NCBI GenBank assembly: GCA_947497945.1
Contig: CANMIP010000009.1
Location: forward strand, 62,001 to 126,000
Direction of reading: 5' to 3'
DNA length: 64,000 nt
DNA from: an uncultured Tropicimonas sp.
Lineage (GTDB): Bacteria > Pseudomonadota > Alphaproteobacteria > Rhodobacterales > Rhodobacteraceae
The translations under genes and the position numbers were made by a program. Shown here in pieces: positions 15,844 to 23,898 of the stretch. Position 1 is the first letter of the stretch. Each line of letters begins with the position of its first letter. The notes beneath the pieces were generated by a model. It was not told the DNA's origin. It made no database searches and was given only the letters and a program-made list of their open reading frames with translations.

Positions 15844-16517
15844 TCCGCAATCTCGTTCTCGCGCTGGTCGTTGCGGCGACACCGCTTCCGGCCCTGGCGC
15901 ACAAGGTCATCATGGGGGTCTTCGCCTCCGGCGCGCAGATCGAAGGCGAGTTGGGGTTTTCCGGAGGGGACGCGCCGGAGGGTCAGGTGATCGAAGTGTT
16001 CGACGATGCGGGCACCCGGCTTGGCGAGGCCGTGACCGATGCCGACGGGTTTTTCCTGTTCACGCCGGAACAGCCCGTGACCCATGTCTTCAGGGCCGAT
16101 ATGGGGGCCGGACATGTGGCAGAGGTCGAGATGTCGGCCGAGGATGTTGCCACGATTGTCGCCAAGGGGGCGGGGGCCACGCCTGGCGCCGGGGCGACCA
16201 TTGGCTGGACGGCCAGTGATGGGGCGGCGCAACCGCTCATGCCGGCCACAGGCAATGCGGCGGCAGCGCCCGCCGCGCCAGCAGGGACGGCGCCGGTTGC
16301 CATGCCGCAAATCACTGTCGCGTCGCTTTCGGCGGAGGAGGTCGAGGTCGTTTCCAAGGCGGTTCGCGACGAGATGCGTCCGCTTCGGCAATCAATCGAC
16401 AGCTACAAGGAAAAGAACGATCTGCAGGCGATCCTTGGCGGGATCGGCTACATTGTCGGGCTGTTCGGCGTCGGCTTCTACATCGCAGCACGCCGCAAGC
16501 TGAAAGGCACCGCATGA
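15840..16517 (+). CDS. NikL/CbiL-type accessory component of Co/Ni ECF transporter
   Basis: This 225-aa protein has an N-terminal signal peptide (about 1-20, ending ALAHK), a periplasmic domain with EGELGFSGGDAPEGQVIEVFD and a DADGFFLFTPEQP motif, an Ala/Pro-rich linker at about 115-155, and one C-terminal transmembrane helix (about 198-217, YIVGLFGVGFYIAARRK). It replaces the CbiN subunit of CbiMNQO systems. ATGA overlaps tie it to cbiM before and cbiQ after. It is unrelated to CbiL methyltransferases despite the shared name. Confidence 0.82.
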   Translation: MIRNLVLALVVAATPLPALAHKVIMGVFASGAQIEGELGFSGGDAPEGQVIEVFDDAGTRLGEAVTDADGFFLFTPEQPVTHVFRADMGAGHVAEVEMSAEDVATIVAKGAGATPGAGATIGWTASDGAAQPLMPATGNAAAAPAAPAGTAPVAMPQITVASLSAEEVEVVSKAVRDEMRPLRQSIDSYKEKNDLQAILGGIGYIVGLFGVGFYIAARRKLKGTA

Positions 16518-17308
16518 GCCCTGTCATCTCCACCCTCGACAAGCCGCTGACTGCAACCGGCGCCAACCGCCAGTTGAGCTGGCTCGGCCGGATCGACCCG
16601 CGCGCGCGGATCGTCGCGGCGGCGGCTTTCGCGGTGGTCGTGGTCGCCTGCGAGAGCTTCCTGGTGCTTGGTGCGGCGGTCGGCGTGGCGTTTGCATTGC
16701 TGTCGGTTTCGCGGCTGCCGGCGGTGCGGACAATGAAACGCGTCGCTGCGATGGACAGTTTCATCCTTTTCATCCTGGCGCTCCTGCCTTTCACGGTCCC
16801 CGGCGAGCCAATCTTCACGCTTTGGGGTTTCCCGGCCTCCTGGGAGGGGTTGTGGCAGGCCGTCGAAATCGCGCTCAAGGCCAATGCCATCGTGCTGGCG
16901 CTGATGGCGCTGGTCTCGACCATGGAGCCGGTGACGCTCGGCCACGCGCTGCATTCGCTGAAAGTGCCGGAGGCGCTGGTGCATCTTCTGATGTTCACGG
17001 TGCGCTATATCGATGTGCTGCGAGAGGAATATCTCCGCCTGCGCCAGGCAATGAAGGCGCGCGGCTTTCGGCCGGGCACCAACTGGCATTCCTATCGCAG
17101 CTTCGGCTACCTCGTAGGCATGATGCTGGTGCGCTCGCTGGAACGCTCCGAGCGCATCCTCGGCGCCATGAAATGCCGTGGATTCACCGGGCGTATCCCG
17201 CTGCTGGACCGCATGGCCTGGCGGCCGGGAGATGCCGTCTTCGCGGCTGGTTTCGCGCTGATGCTGGTCGGGCTGGCGGTCATGGAGCTGTCCTATGGCG
17301 CTGCTTGA
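16514..17308 (+). CDS. cbiQ: ECF transporter T component CbiQ
   Basis: This 264-aa membrane scaffold couples ATP hydrolysis to the S component. It has four or more hydrophobic helices, and the two cytoplasmic coupling motifs are clear: AMKARGFRPG (about residues 172-181) and AMKCRGFTGR (about 217-226), each with the invariant Ala-x-x-x-Arg-Gly. The start overlaps the upstream gene (ATGA) and the end overlaps cbiO by 14 nt. Confidence 0.92.
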   Translation: MSPVISTLDKPLTATGANRQLSWLGRIDPRARIVAAAAFAVVVVACESFLVLGAAVGVAFALLSVSRLPAVRTMKRVAAMDSFILFILALLPFTVPGEPIFTLWGFPASWEGLWQAVEIALKANAIVLALMALVSTMEPVTLGHALHSLKVPEALVHLLMFTVRYIDVLREEYLRLRQAMKARGFRPGTNWHSYRSFGYLVGMMLVRSLERSERILGAMKCRGFTGRIPLLDRMAWRPGDAVFAAGFALMLVGLAVMELSYGAA

Positions 17309-17984
17309 ACTCACCGGGATCCATTTCGCCTATCCGCATCACGCGCCGGTCCTGAACGGGGCGACGATGGTGCTGGAGGCCGGCGAGCGGCTCTGCATCA
17401 CCGGCCATAACGGCGCCGGCAAGTCGACCTTGCTGCGGATCGCCGTGGGGCTGCTCAAGCCGTCCTCCGGTCAGGTTCGCGCCTTTGGTGCGGAACGCCG
17501 GGTGGAGGGAGATTTCCACGATGTTCGGCGCCGGGCGGGGTTTGTTTTCCAGGACCCCGACGACCAGCTCTTCTGCCCGACCGTGGCGGAAGACATCGCC
17601 TTTGGTCCGCTCAATCTCGGTGCCAGCCGCGAGGCGGCGATGGAAATTGTCGATACAACGCTGGCGCAGCTCGGGCTCATGCATCTGCGTGACCGTATCA
17701 CGCACAAGCTCTCGGGCGGCGAGAAACGCCTGGTGACTCTCGCGACGGTGCTGGCGATGGAGCCGGAATTGCTGCTGCTGGACGAACCGACCAATGCGCT
17801 GGACGAGGCAAACGAGGCGCGGCTGATCGAGATCCTTCTGGGGCTGCCGCAAGCCATGGTGATCGTCAGCCACAACCCGCATTTTCGCCACAAGCTCGGA
17901 ACGCGTGTGCTGCGCCTGCAGGACGGACAGCTGGTGACGCCGGAGCCGAACTGCCGCCACTCTCTCAACCAGGAGCAAGCTTGA
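17295..17984 (+). CDS. cbiO: ECF transporter ATPase CbiO
   Basis: This 229-aa ATPase energises cobalt/nickel uptake. Motifs: Walker A GHNGAGKST (about residues 36-44), Q-loop FQDPDDQLFCPTV, signature LSGGEKRL (about 139-146), Walker B LLLLDEPTNALD (about 156-167) and switch His in VSHNPHF. It is the only ATPase of the operon, so it presumably works as a homodimer. Downstream is a 351-bp non-coding palindromic stretch. Confidence 0.93.
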   Translation: MALLELTGIHFAYPHHAPVLNGATMVLEAGERLCITGHNGAGKSTLLRIAVGLLKPSSGQVRAFGAERRVEGDFHDVRRRAGFVFQDPDDQLFCPTVAEDIAFGPLNLGASREAAMEIVDTTLAQLGLMHLRDRITHKLSGGEKRLVTLATVLAMEPELLLLDEPTNALDEANEARLIEILLGLPQAMVIVSHNPHFRHKLGTRVLRLQDGQLVTPEPNCRHSLNQEQA

Positions 17985-18335
17985 CCCCTTCGTACAAGCG
18001 GTGCCGATATCCCACCGCGCGCAAGGCGCGCGGCCACGCCCGTCCGGAGGGCACGCATCTTTGATGCGGTGCAAACGGACGGGAACGCCCGGCGCCCATG
18101 TCCGTCGGCCGGTTCAACGCGCCACGCTTCCGATGTGGTGAAGAGCCCGTCTTCCCCGTTCGGGGCCCGGGGGAAGCGGGGCTTGCCGCCGAGAACTCGA
18201 TGGGAGCGCGGTCGCTTGCGCGACCACGCTCCCAACTCGTCTCGAGCGGCGGTGGCGCCGCTTCGCGGCGCAGCCCATGGGCCCCGTCTGCGCGAGAGCA
18301 TGGACAGGGCAGGGCGCAATGCGAGATAAGGCGGC
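17985..18335. repeat. Palindrome mosaic containing dispersed repeat family A, copy 2
   Basis: No gene is visible in this 351-bp gap. Bases 18012-18085 match, inverted, the element at 6340-6410: a GCGCGC/GCGCGC dyad, CGGCCACGCCC, and a GCATC/GATGC dyad. Further right is a near-perfect 14-bp hairpin (arms 18202-18215 and 18220-18233, one mismatch, loop TTGC) and GCGCCGC-TTC-GCGGCGC near 18260. The hairpins could end transcription of the uptake operon, but there is no T tract. Confidence 0.55.
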
Positions 18336-18596
18336 ATGACACATGCTTCCCACCCGGCCATTTCCAAGCGGCTTAAACGCTCGCACGGGCATCTGCGCAA
18401 GATCATCGAGATGATCGACGAGGGTCGTCCCTGTGCCGAGATTGCCCAACAGCTTCATGCAGTGGAGAAGGCTGTACAGCAGGCCAAGAAGACGTTGATT
18501 CACGACCATATCGACCATTGCCTCTCCGATGTAACCGAACACGAGGACCCGCAGGAAATGCTCGCCGAGTTCCGGGATATCTCGAAATACCTTTGA
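18336..18596 (+). CDS. CsoR/RcnR-family metal-sensing transcriptional repressor
   Basis: This 86-aa all-helical DUF156 protein has the metal-ligand spacing Cys33-His58-Cys62 (25 and 4 residues), matching the Cys-His-Cys set of CsoR and InrS, plus N-terminal His3/His6 as in RcnR. RSHGHLRKIIEMI and the Gln-rich LHAVEKAVQQAK helix are typical. Such tetramers release operator DNA when Cu(I), Ni(II) or Co(II) binds; the N-terminal His residues and the adjacent Co/Ni importer favour nickel or cobalt, an inference. No obvious target operator was pinned down. Confidence 0.87.
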   Translation: MTHASHPAISKRLKRSHGHLRKIIEMIDEGRPCAEIAQQLHAVEKAVQQAKKTLIHDHIDHCLSDVTEHEDPQEMLAEFRDISKYL

Positions 18597-18640
18597 TCCG
18601 GACGCCCTTCCTGTCCTGACTGGAGGCAAAGGTAACTGAA

Positions 18641-18874
18641 ATGAAAGAGAAAACGCCCCGCGTTCGAGCCGAGTTGATAGTGAGCGACCTGCTGCTGACA
18701 ATCTACGGCTTCCGCAACGCAACGCGTGATCCCCGGCACATCACCGGGCCGCGGATCATCTTCATGGCCGCTTTCTTCGTGTTCGGATATGCGCTCCTGC
18801 GCGAAATCGTGGAAGCTCTTGGGCAAGGGAAACATCCACCCCACCTGAATGACATGACGGCGCTGGCTGGCTGA
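18641..18874 (+). CDS. Small single-pass membrane protein, unknown function
   Basis: A 77-aa protein begins at ATG 18641 with a Shine-Dalgarno GGAGGCAAAGG upstream. One hydrophobic helix (about residues 38-56, IIFMAAFFVFGYALLREIV) follows a charged N-terminus. I do not recognise a family. It lies 44 bp after the metal sensor and is probably co-transcribed with it, so it might take part in metal homeostasis, but nothing in the sequence shows this. Confidence 0.55.
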   Translation: MKEKTPRVRAELIVSDLLLTIYGFRNATRDPRHITGPRIIFMAAFFVFGYALLREIVEALGQGKHPPHLNDMTALAG

Positions 18875-18959
18875 TACCGGCGCGCTGGACTGACAACGCC
18901 CCCCAAGCCACGACCCATCCATTTGCTGTAGCGTCGCCTCAGCAAGAACTCAGATGGCA

Positions 18960-19130
18960 CGGGAATCAGCAAACCTGGCAACAACGCATGGCGTTGGACG
19001 CGTCCCCGTTTTGGTTTGCCTGGGCAAGATGATTTGGGCAGCCCAGGAGAAGCCGGAGAACGGGGAACACATCATATTCAAGAACCGGTGGCGATCATCG
19101 CTTTGCGCCGCTCCACAGAGCGGCGTCCGT
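18960..19130. other. Non-coding stretch with three perfect hairpins
   Basis: The gap 18875-19277 holds no protein I recognise. Three perfect dyads occur in order: CAACGC-ATG-GCGTTG (18982-18996), CCTGGGC-N15-GCCCAGG (19019-19047) and GCCGCTC-CACA-GAGCGGC (19107-19124, extendable to 9 bp with one G-U). This is compatible with a structured RNA or a small mobile-element relict. An 88-codon open frame crosses it, but without a ribosome-binding site or familiar residues. Confidence 0.35.
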
Positions 19131-19277
19131 CCTGACTGCAACTGGCTGCAACAGCGTCAGCTTTTTCGACTGCGCGAGCATCTGGTGCATTTGGTCGGAT
19201 GTCCGGGCCAGACAAGTTGAGGTTCATTCTCTCGGCAAAAAAACAGTCCGTATTTCGTGGGGGGGGGTGGTATGGCC

Positions 19278-19706
19278 ATGAGGTTGTTTGCCAGGACAGT
19301 TGCGGTTGTCTTTATTTTGTCGTTTGGAGCGGCAAACGCCGAGCAAGTTATCCTGCAATCGGGCGCGAGAGGTGAATCAAGCGCCACTGTTGCTTCAGCA
19401 CCCGCTCGATACGGTGGACCCTCTGCTGGGAACATTCTTGGGTTGAAGCTGTCGTTTGAAGGCGACACGCAGCCGAACCTCGGTGCCGATGCACGGTCGC
19501 TTTGCCATCTTCACGGTGCGATCACCTATGAGAAACTCATAGCGAGTGCCGCCTTATCGGCAAACATCCAGAGCATCGTTCGCCTTGATGCCCCTCTGGT
19601 CGCCGTCCGTATCGAGTTCGTGCCGAAAGACGCAAGCGGAGCATTCACTGTATGGTTCCGCGATTTTGACATGCGGGGACTCTCGAAATGTCGCCCCTTC
19701 GAGTGA
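19278..19706 (+). CDS. Secreted hypothetical protein preceded by a G9 tract
   Basis: This 142-aa protein has a clear signal peptide (MRLFARTVAVVFILSFGAANA, cleaved near residue 21). The mature part contains two cysteines (in RSLCHLHG and LSKCRPFE) that could form a disulphide, and no domain I recognise. Alternative ATGs are at 19272 and 19278; a GTG at 19257 is less likely. A run of nine G (19259-19267) lies immediately upstream, where the ribosome-binding site should be. Function unknown. Confidence 0.55.
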   Translation: MRLFARTVAVVFILSFGAANAEQVILQSGARGESSATVASAPARYGGPSAGNILGLKLSFEGDTQPNLGADARSLCHLHGAITYEKLIASAALSANIQSIVRLDAPLVAVRIEFVPKDASGAFTVWFRDFDMRGLSKCRPFE

Positions 19707-19848
19707 AACGCAAAGCGGACGCTTCCGGAAATGACGCCAACGGCCGCGACGTCACGGTCGCAGCCACACCCAAGAAAATGGCGGGCACCCACGACTTCCG
19801 GTTTTCCCTCCCTCGCATCCCGTGCCGAGACAGCCCATATTCCCAGAT

Positions 19849-20610
19849 ATGTGGTTTATGGCTTCCCTGTTCCTCATGCTCTTCGCGAGCATCGCGTCGG
19901 CCGACACACGCTGTGTCGTCCTGCTCCACGGGCTGGCCCGGGGCGAGGCGTCCTTCGCGGTCATGGAACAGGCTCTCGAGAGGCACGGTTACGTCACGGT
20001 CAACCGTGGCTATCCCTCGACCAGCGAACCGATCGAGTCGCTGCTGCCCAATGTCTTCGAGGCGATCGAGGCATGTGGCACGGCTCGGACGGTGGATTTC
20101 GTCACCCATTCCATGGGCGGGATCCTGTTGCGCGCCTGGGCTTCCCAATACGGAGCCGAAAGGATCGGCCGCGTGGTCATGCTCGGCCCGCCCAATGCCG
20201 GCAGCGAACTTGTCGATGCGCTCCGGGACCTTCCCCTGTTCGAGCAACTGAACGGCCCGGCCGGGAGCCAGCTCGGGACCGGCGCGGACAGCGTTCCGAT
20301 CCGGCTGGGATCGGCGGATTTCGAACTCGGCATCATCGCGGGCAAGACCTCTCTGAACCCACTCTATTCCGCGCTCGTCCCCGGCAAGGATGATGGCAAG
20401 GTCTCGCTCCAGTCGACCCGCCTGGAGGGCATGGCGGATCATGTGACCGTCGCCACGACCCACACTTTCATGATGAACAACCCAATCGTCATCGCCCAGA
20501 CGCTCGCTTTCCTGAAGGATGGACGTTTCTGCCCGGGCCTGACCTGGGTCTCGGCGACGCGCGCGGTTCTCGAGCCGGAGCCGGATCCCTTCTGCGACTT
20601 GCAGCGCTAG
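19849..20610 (+). CDS. Secreted alpha/beta-hydrolase, triacylglycerol-lipase-like
   Basis: This protein of about 253 aa has an N-terminal signal segment (about 1-18, [18 protein letters not shown]). The oxyanion-hole motif VVLLHGLAR (about 23-31) and nucleophile elbow THSMGG (Ser88) are intact; a late His in TTHTFMMNN and the preceding Asp are candidates for the rest of the triad. Two cysteines in the last third may form a disulphide. It probably hydrolyses esters in the periplasm or outside the cell. The start is uncertain: GTG 19822 or ATG 19858 are alternatives. Confidence 0.75.
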   Translation: MWFMASLFLMLFASIASADTRCVVLLHGLARGEASFAVMEQALERHGYVTVNRGYPSTSEPIESLLPNVFEAIEACGTARTVDFVTHSMGGILLRAWASQYGAERIGRVVMLGPPNAGSELVDALRDLPLFEQLNGPAGSQLGTGADSVPIRLGSADFELGIIAGKTSLNPLYSALVPGKDDGKVSLQSTRLEGMADHVTVATTHTFMMNNPIVIAQTLAFLKDGRFCPGLTWVSATRAVLEPEPDPFCDLQR

Positions 20611-20620
20611 GGCCGCGCCG

Positions 20621-22150
20621 TCAGGTCACCGCACCGACCAGCCAGGGCAGGAACTCGTTGTCGCCGAAGCCGAGCGCCTCGCTCTTGCTGTGCTCGCCGG
20701 AGGCCACCGCAAGGAAGCGCTCGAAGATCCGCTGGCCCATCTCTTCGGTGCTCACCCCCTCGGAAATCACCACCCCGCAGTCGATATCCATGTCATCGGA
20801 CATGCGCGCGTAGAGTGCGGAGTTAGTCGCCAGTTTGAGCGAGGGGGCGGGCTTGTAGCCGAAGACCGAGCCGCGCCCGGTCGTGAAACAGACGATATTG
20901 GCGCCCGAAGCAACCTGTCCGGTGACCGAGGCGGGATCGTAGCCGGGGCTGTCCATGAAGACGAAGCCGGGCGTGGTGACCTTCTCGGCATATTCGTAGA
21001 CGCCGACAAGATTGCTCGAGCCGCCCTTGGCCGATGAGCCGAGTGACTTCTCAAGGATCGTGGTAAGCCCGCCGGCTTTGTTGCCGGGGCTGGGATTGTT
21101 GTCCATCGAACCGCCGTTGCGTTCCATATAGGCTTGCCACCACTCGATCCGCTCCAGCAGCTTCGTGGCCACCTCCGGATGCTCAGCGCGGCGGGTCAAC
21201 AAATGCTCGGCGCCGAAGATCTCCGGCGTCTCGGCGAGAATCGCGGTGCCGCCATGGCGCACAACGAGGTCGGCGGCATGGCCGAGCGAGGGGTTGGCGG
21301 TGATGCCGGAATAGCCGTCCGAGCCGCCGCATTGCAGCGCCACCGAGAGATGTTCGGCGCCGACCAGCTCGCGCCGGGCCGCATTGGCGGCGGGCAGCAT
21401 GGCCTCGATCCGGGCAATGCCTTCGTCGACGGTCTTGCGGGTGCCGCCCGATTCCTGGATCACCATGCGATGAAAGCCAGCGCTTTCGCTCAGCCCATGC
21501 GCCTCCATCAGCAGCGAGATCTGCGCCATCTCGCAGCCCAGCCCGACCATCAGCACGCCGGCGAAATTCGGGTGAGTCGCATAACCCGCCAGCGTGCGCA
21601 TGAACATGCGATAGCCCTCGCCGCCCATGACCATGCCGCAGCCCGTGGAATGCACGAAGGCCGTCACACCGTCGACATTGGGGTAGTCGGCCAATTTCTC
21701 CGGGGTGAAATGTCCCGCGATCATGCGCGATACGGTGGCCGAGCAGTTCACCGTGCTGATGACAGCAATATAGTTGCGTGTGCCGACACCGCCCCCGGGC
21801 CGGCGGAAGCCCCGGAACTGCGCCCGCTCTTCGGCCGGGACGAAATCGGTCGGGGTGGCGCCGGCGCAGGGCTCGTGACTGCGTTCGAAATCGCCGCGAT
21901 AGGTGCAGTTCTGCGTGTGAACGTGCTCTCCGGCGGCAATCGGCTGGCCGGCGAAACCGATCACCTGACCGTATTTGCGGATCTCCACCCCTTCCGCGAT
22001 CTCGGCTGACGCCACCTTGTGACCCATCGGGATGTCCGACACTGCCGTCAGGCCCGGGACCAGGATCTCTCCCGCAGCGATGGGCCTCAGCGCCACGCGA
22101 ACATTGTCACTGTCATGAAGGCGGAGGGAAGACGGTTTCTGGCTTGTCAT
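20621..22150 (-). CDS. UxaA-family hydro-lyase (altronate/galactarate dehydratase-like)
   Basis: This 509-aa enzyme dehydrates a sugar acid. The N-terminal SAF domain (about 1-100) includes LRPIAAGE, IPMGHKVA and GEHVHTQNC; the catalytic part includes GGVGTRNYIAVISTVNCSATV, HSTGCGM, GCEMAQ, QCGGSDGYSGITANPSLG and CFTTGRGSVFG, all typical UxaA/GarD blocks with metal-ligand cysteines. ATG 22150 gives the normal SAF start; a longer frame to 22258 adds unlikely residues. No other uronate genes are nearby, so the true substrate is unknown. It is divergent from marR, sharing a 176-bp control region. Confidence 0.85.
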   Translation of the reverse strand: MTSQKPSSLRLHDSDNVRVALRPIAAGEILVPGLTAVSDIPMGHKVASAEIAEGVEIRKYGQVIGFAGQPIAAGEHVHTQNCTYRGDFERSHEPCAGATPTDFVPAEERAQFRGFRRPGGGVGTRNYIAVISTVNCSATVSRMIAGHFTPEKLADYPNVDGVTAFVHSTGCGMVMGGEGYRMFMRTLAGYATHPNFAGVLMVGLGCEMAQISLLMEAHGLSESAGFHRMVIQESGGTRKTVDEGIARIEAMLPAANAARRELVGAEHLSVALQCGGSDGYSGITANPSLGHAADLVVRHGGTAILAETPEIFGAEHLLTRRAEHPEVATKLLERIEWWQAYMERNGGSMDNNPSPGNKAGGLTTILEKSLGSSAKGGSSNLVGVYEYAEKVTTPGFVFMDSPGYDPASVTGQVASGANIVCFTTGRGSVFGYKPAPSLKLATNSALYARMSDDMDIDCGVVISEGVSTEEMGQRIFERFLAVASGEHSKSEALGFGDNEFLPWLVGAVT

Positions 22151-22229
22151 GGCGCACCTGCTATCTGCTCGGCGCGCAGCATAGCGACCGGAGTTCTGTC
22201 TACAATCCGTAAAAAACATCTCGCCCCGG

Positions 22230-22296
22230 TTTGCATGCCCGGCTTGACTACTTTGCATGCCAAATTATTTAGTTCTTGAACATTTCGAAATTCGAA
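22230..22296 (+). promoter_or_regulatory. Candidate promoter and operator sites for the marR-efflux operon
   Basis: A perfect 10-bp direct repeat TTTGCATGCC occurs at 22230-22239 and 22252-22261, 22 bp apart (two helical turns), overlapping a possible -35 TTGACT (22244-22249) with a weak -10 TATTTA. Just downstream is the near-palindrome TTCGAAATTCGAA (22284-22296). Either could bind the MarR protein encoded next and also affect the divergent dehydratase gene. Confidence 0.4.
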
Positions 22297-22326
22297 GTAT
22301 TTCGGCGCAAGCAACAGGAGGGCAGC

Positions 22327-22812
22327 ATGCCGGACCCGAGGAACCGCATCTTTGGCAACGAGATTCACCGGATTCCGCAGGAAGTGCGGATCATCTTCGG
22401 CAATTTCGTCCTCACCCATGCGCTTGAAGATCAGATCGAATGCTTCCAGCCCGATGTCTCGCTGAGCAAGCCGGAACGCCATGTACTGGTCCAACTCGGC
22501 GTGCCGCAGCGGATGGGACAGATGGCGGAGGACCTCAACACGCTGCCCTCGAAAGTCACCGCCGTGGCCGACCTGCTGGAGGCCAAGGGGCTCGCCCGTC
22601 GCGAGCGCGACCCGGAGGATCGCCGCGCCTGGCGGCTGCTTCTGACCGAAGCCGGCGAACAGGCGCGCCGGGAACTGATCGAGACAACTGTCGAGAAATT
22701 CCGCGAGATCACGGGATTGACGGAAACTGAAATGGAACACCTTGCCGCGCTTATGGATCGCATCGCAGAGCGAATCCTTGAGAACGGTTTCCCCAAGGGA
22801 CTGACGCTATGA
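22327..22812 (+). CDS. MarR-family transcriptional regulator
   Basis: This 161-aa winged-helix regulator has recognition-helix and wing residues in LNTLPSKVTAVADLLEAKGLARRERDPEDRRAWRLLLTEAG, of which DPEDRRAW is the DxRxxx wing signature. ATG 22327 follows an excellent AGGAGGG site; an earlier in-frame ATG at 22276 lacks one. Its stop overlaps the adaptor start by ATGA, so it is the first gene of the efflux operon and likely autorepresses it until a drug-like ligand binds. Confidence 0.9.
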   Translation: MPDPRNRIFGNEIHRIPQEVRIIFGNFVLTHALEDQIECFQPDVSLSKPERHVLVQLGVPQRMGQMAEDLNTLPSKVTAVADLLEAKGLARRERDPEDRRAWRLLLTEAGEQARRELIETTVEKFREITGLTETEMEHLAALMDRIAERILENGFPKGLTL

Positions 22813-23888
22813 AAACTCGCAATATCCTTGCCATTGCGCTGACAGCAGTGGTCGCAGCGGGCCTTGCCGCGCTCGCGCAGACGGGGCTTGAACAAGATCC
22901 CGCGCCGCAGGAGACGACCCTGAAGCCCGTCAAGCTGATGACGGTCGAGGCGGAAGCCCGCAGGCTGGAGCGGCAGTTCTTCGGCAAGGTCGCCGCGCGG
23001 CGGACGGTGGATCTCGCCTTCCAGGTCAGCGGGCAGATCCAGCGTTTCCCGTTGACCGAAGGCAGCGAGATCCGCAAGGACGGCTTGATCGCGGAGCTGG
23101 ACCTGCGCCCCTTCGAGCTGGCGCTGGAAACGGCGAAACTGTCGAAGGACCAGGCAGACCGGACGGTGGAGCGCCTTGAGAAGCTTAAGGGCAGCACGGT
23201 GGGCCAGGTCGCCATCGACGATGCGAACACGGCGGCCCAGCTGGCCGAGATCGCCGTCGAGAACGCGGAGATCGCGCTGGAGGATGCCACGCTGCTGGCG
23301 CCTTTCGATGCGCTGGTCGCCTCGCGCAGCGTCGAGAATTTCACCACGATCAGCGCCGGAACGCCGGTTGTCCGCCTGCATGACATGTCGGAAATCCGGG
23401 TCGAGATCGATGTGCCGGAAGTGCTCGTGCAAAGGGCGAATATCGCCGATGATGTCGATGTCTCCGCGCGCTTTCCAACTTCGGACCGGGAATACGCGAT
23501 GTCGGTGCGGGAACTGACCGCCGAGACCTCCGCCATCGGCCAGACCTATCGCGCCACTTTCGGAATGGCACCGCCCGAGGGGCTGACGCTGTTGCCGGGA
23601 TCCTCGGTCAGCGTGCATGTCGCGCTCAATCGCGATGGCGGCCGGATTGTCATCCCCGCCTCCGCGATCCTGATCGATACGGATGGCTCCACCCATGTCT
23701 TTCTCTACGAGCCGAAAGGCGCTGCGGAAGGCCGCCTGACGCGCATCCCGATCGAGATCGCGCCGACCGAGACCGGCGAGGTCGAGGTGATCTCGGGGCT
23801 CGGCATCGGGGCGGAGATCGTCCTGGCCGGGGTACACGGCCTGGAAGACGGCATGGCGGCCCGCCGCTTCACCGGTTTCGGCAACTGA
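22809..23888 (+). CDS. RND efflux periplasmic adaptor (membrane fusion protein)
   Basis: This 359-aa HlyD/MFP-type adaptor has an N-terminal membrane anchor or signal (about 1-24, ILAIALTAVVAAGLAALA), a lipoyl-like half-motif VDLAFQVSGQIQRFPLTEGSEIRKDGLI, a short alpha hairpin (about 105-150) and beta-barrel/membrane-proximal domains to the end. It links the inner-membrane pump to an outer-membrane channel, none of which is encoded nearby, so a shared TolC-type channel is presumed. Confidence 0.9.
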   Translation: MKTRNILAIALTAVVAAGLAALAQTGLEQDPAPQETTLKPVKLMTVEAEARRLERQFFGKVAARRTVDLAFQVSGQIQRFPLTEGSEIRKDGLIAELDLRPFELALETAKLSKDQADRTVERLEKLKGSTVGQVAIDDANTAAQLAEIAVENAEIALEDATLLAPFDALVASRSVENFTTISAGTPVVRLHDMSEIRVEIDVPEVLVQRANIADDVDVSARFPTSDREYAMSVRELTAETSAIGQTYRATFGMAPPEGLTLLPGSSVSVHVALNRDGGRIVIPASAILIDTDGSTHVFLYEPKGAAEGRLTRIPIEIAPTETGEVEVISGLGIGAEIVLAGVHGLEDGMAARRFTGFGN

Positions 23889-23898
23889 GGATGGCGAC

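Noticed and set aside
18954-19220. An 88-residue ORF in the intergenic gap
   Set aside because: No ribosome-binding site, no recognisable domain, and it overlaps three hairpins, so non-coding is more likely.
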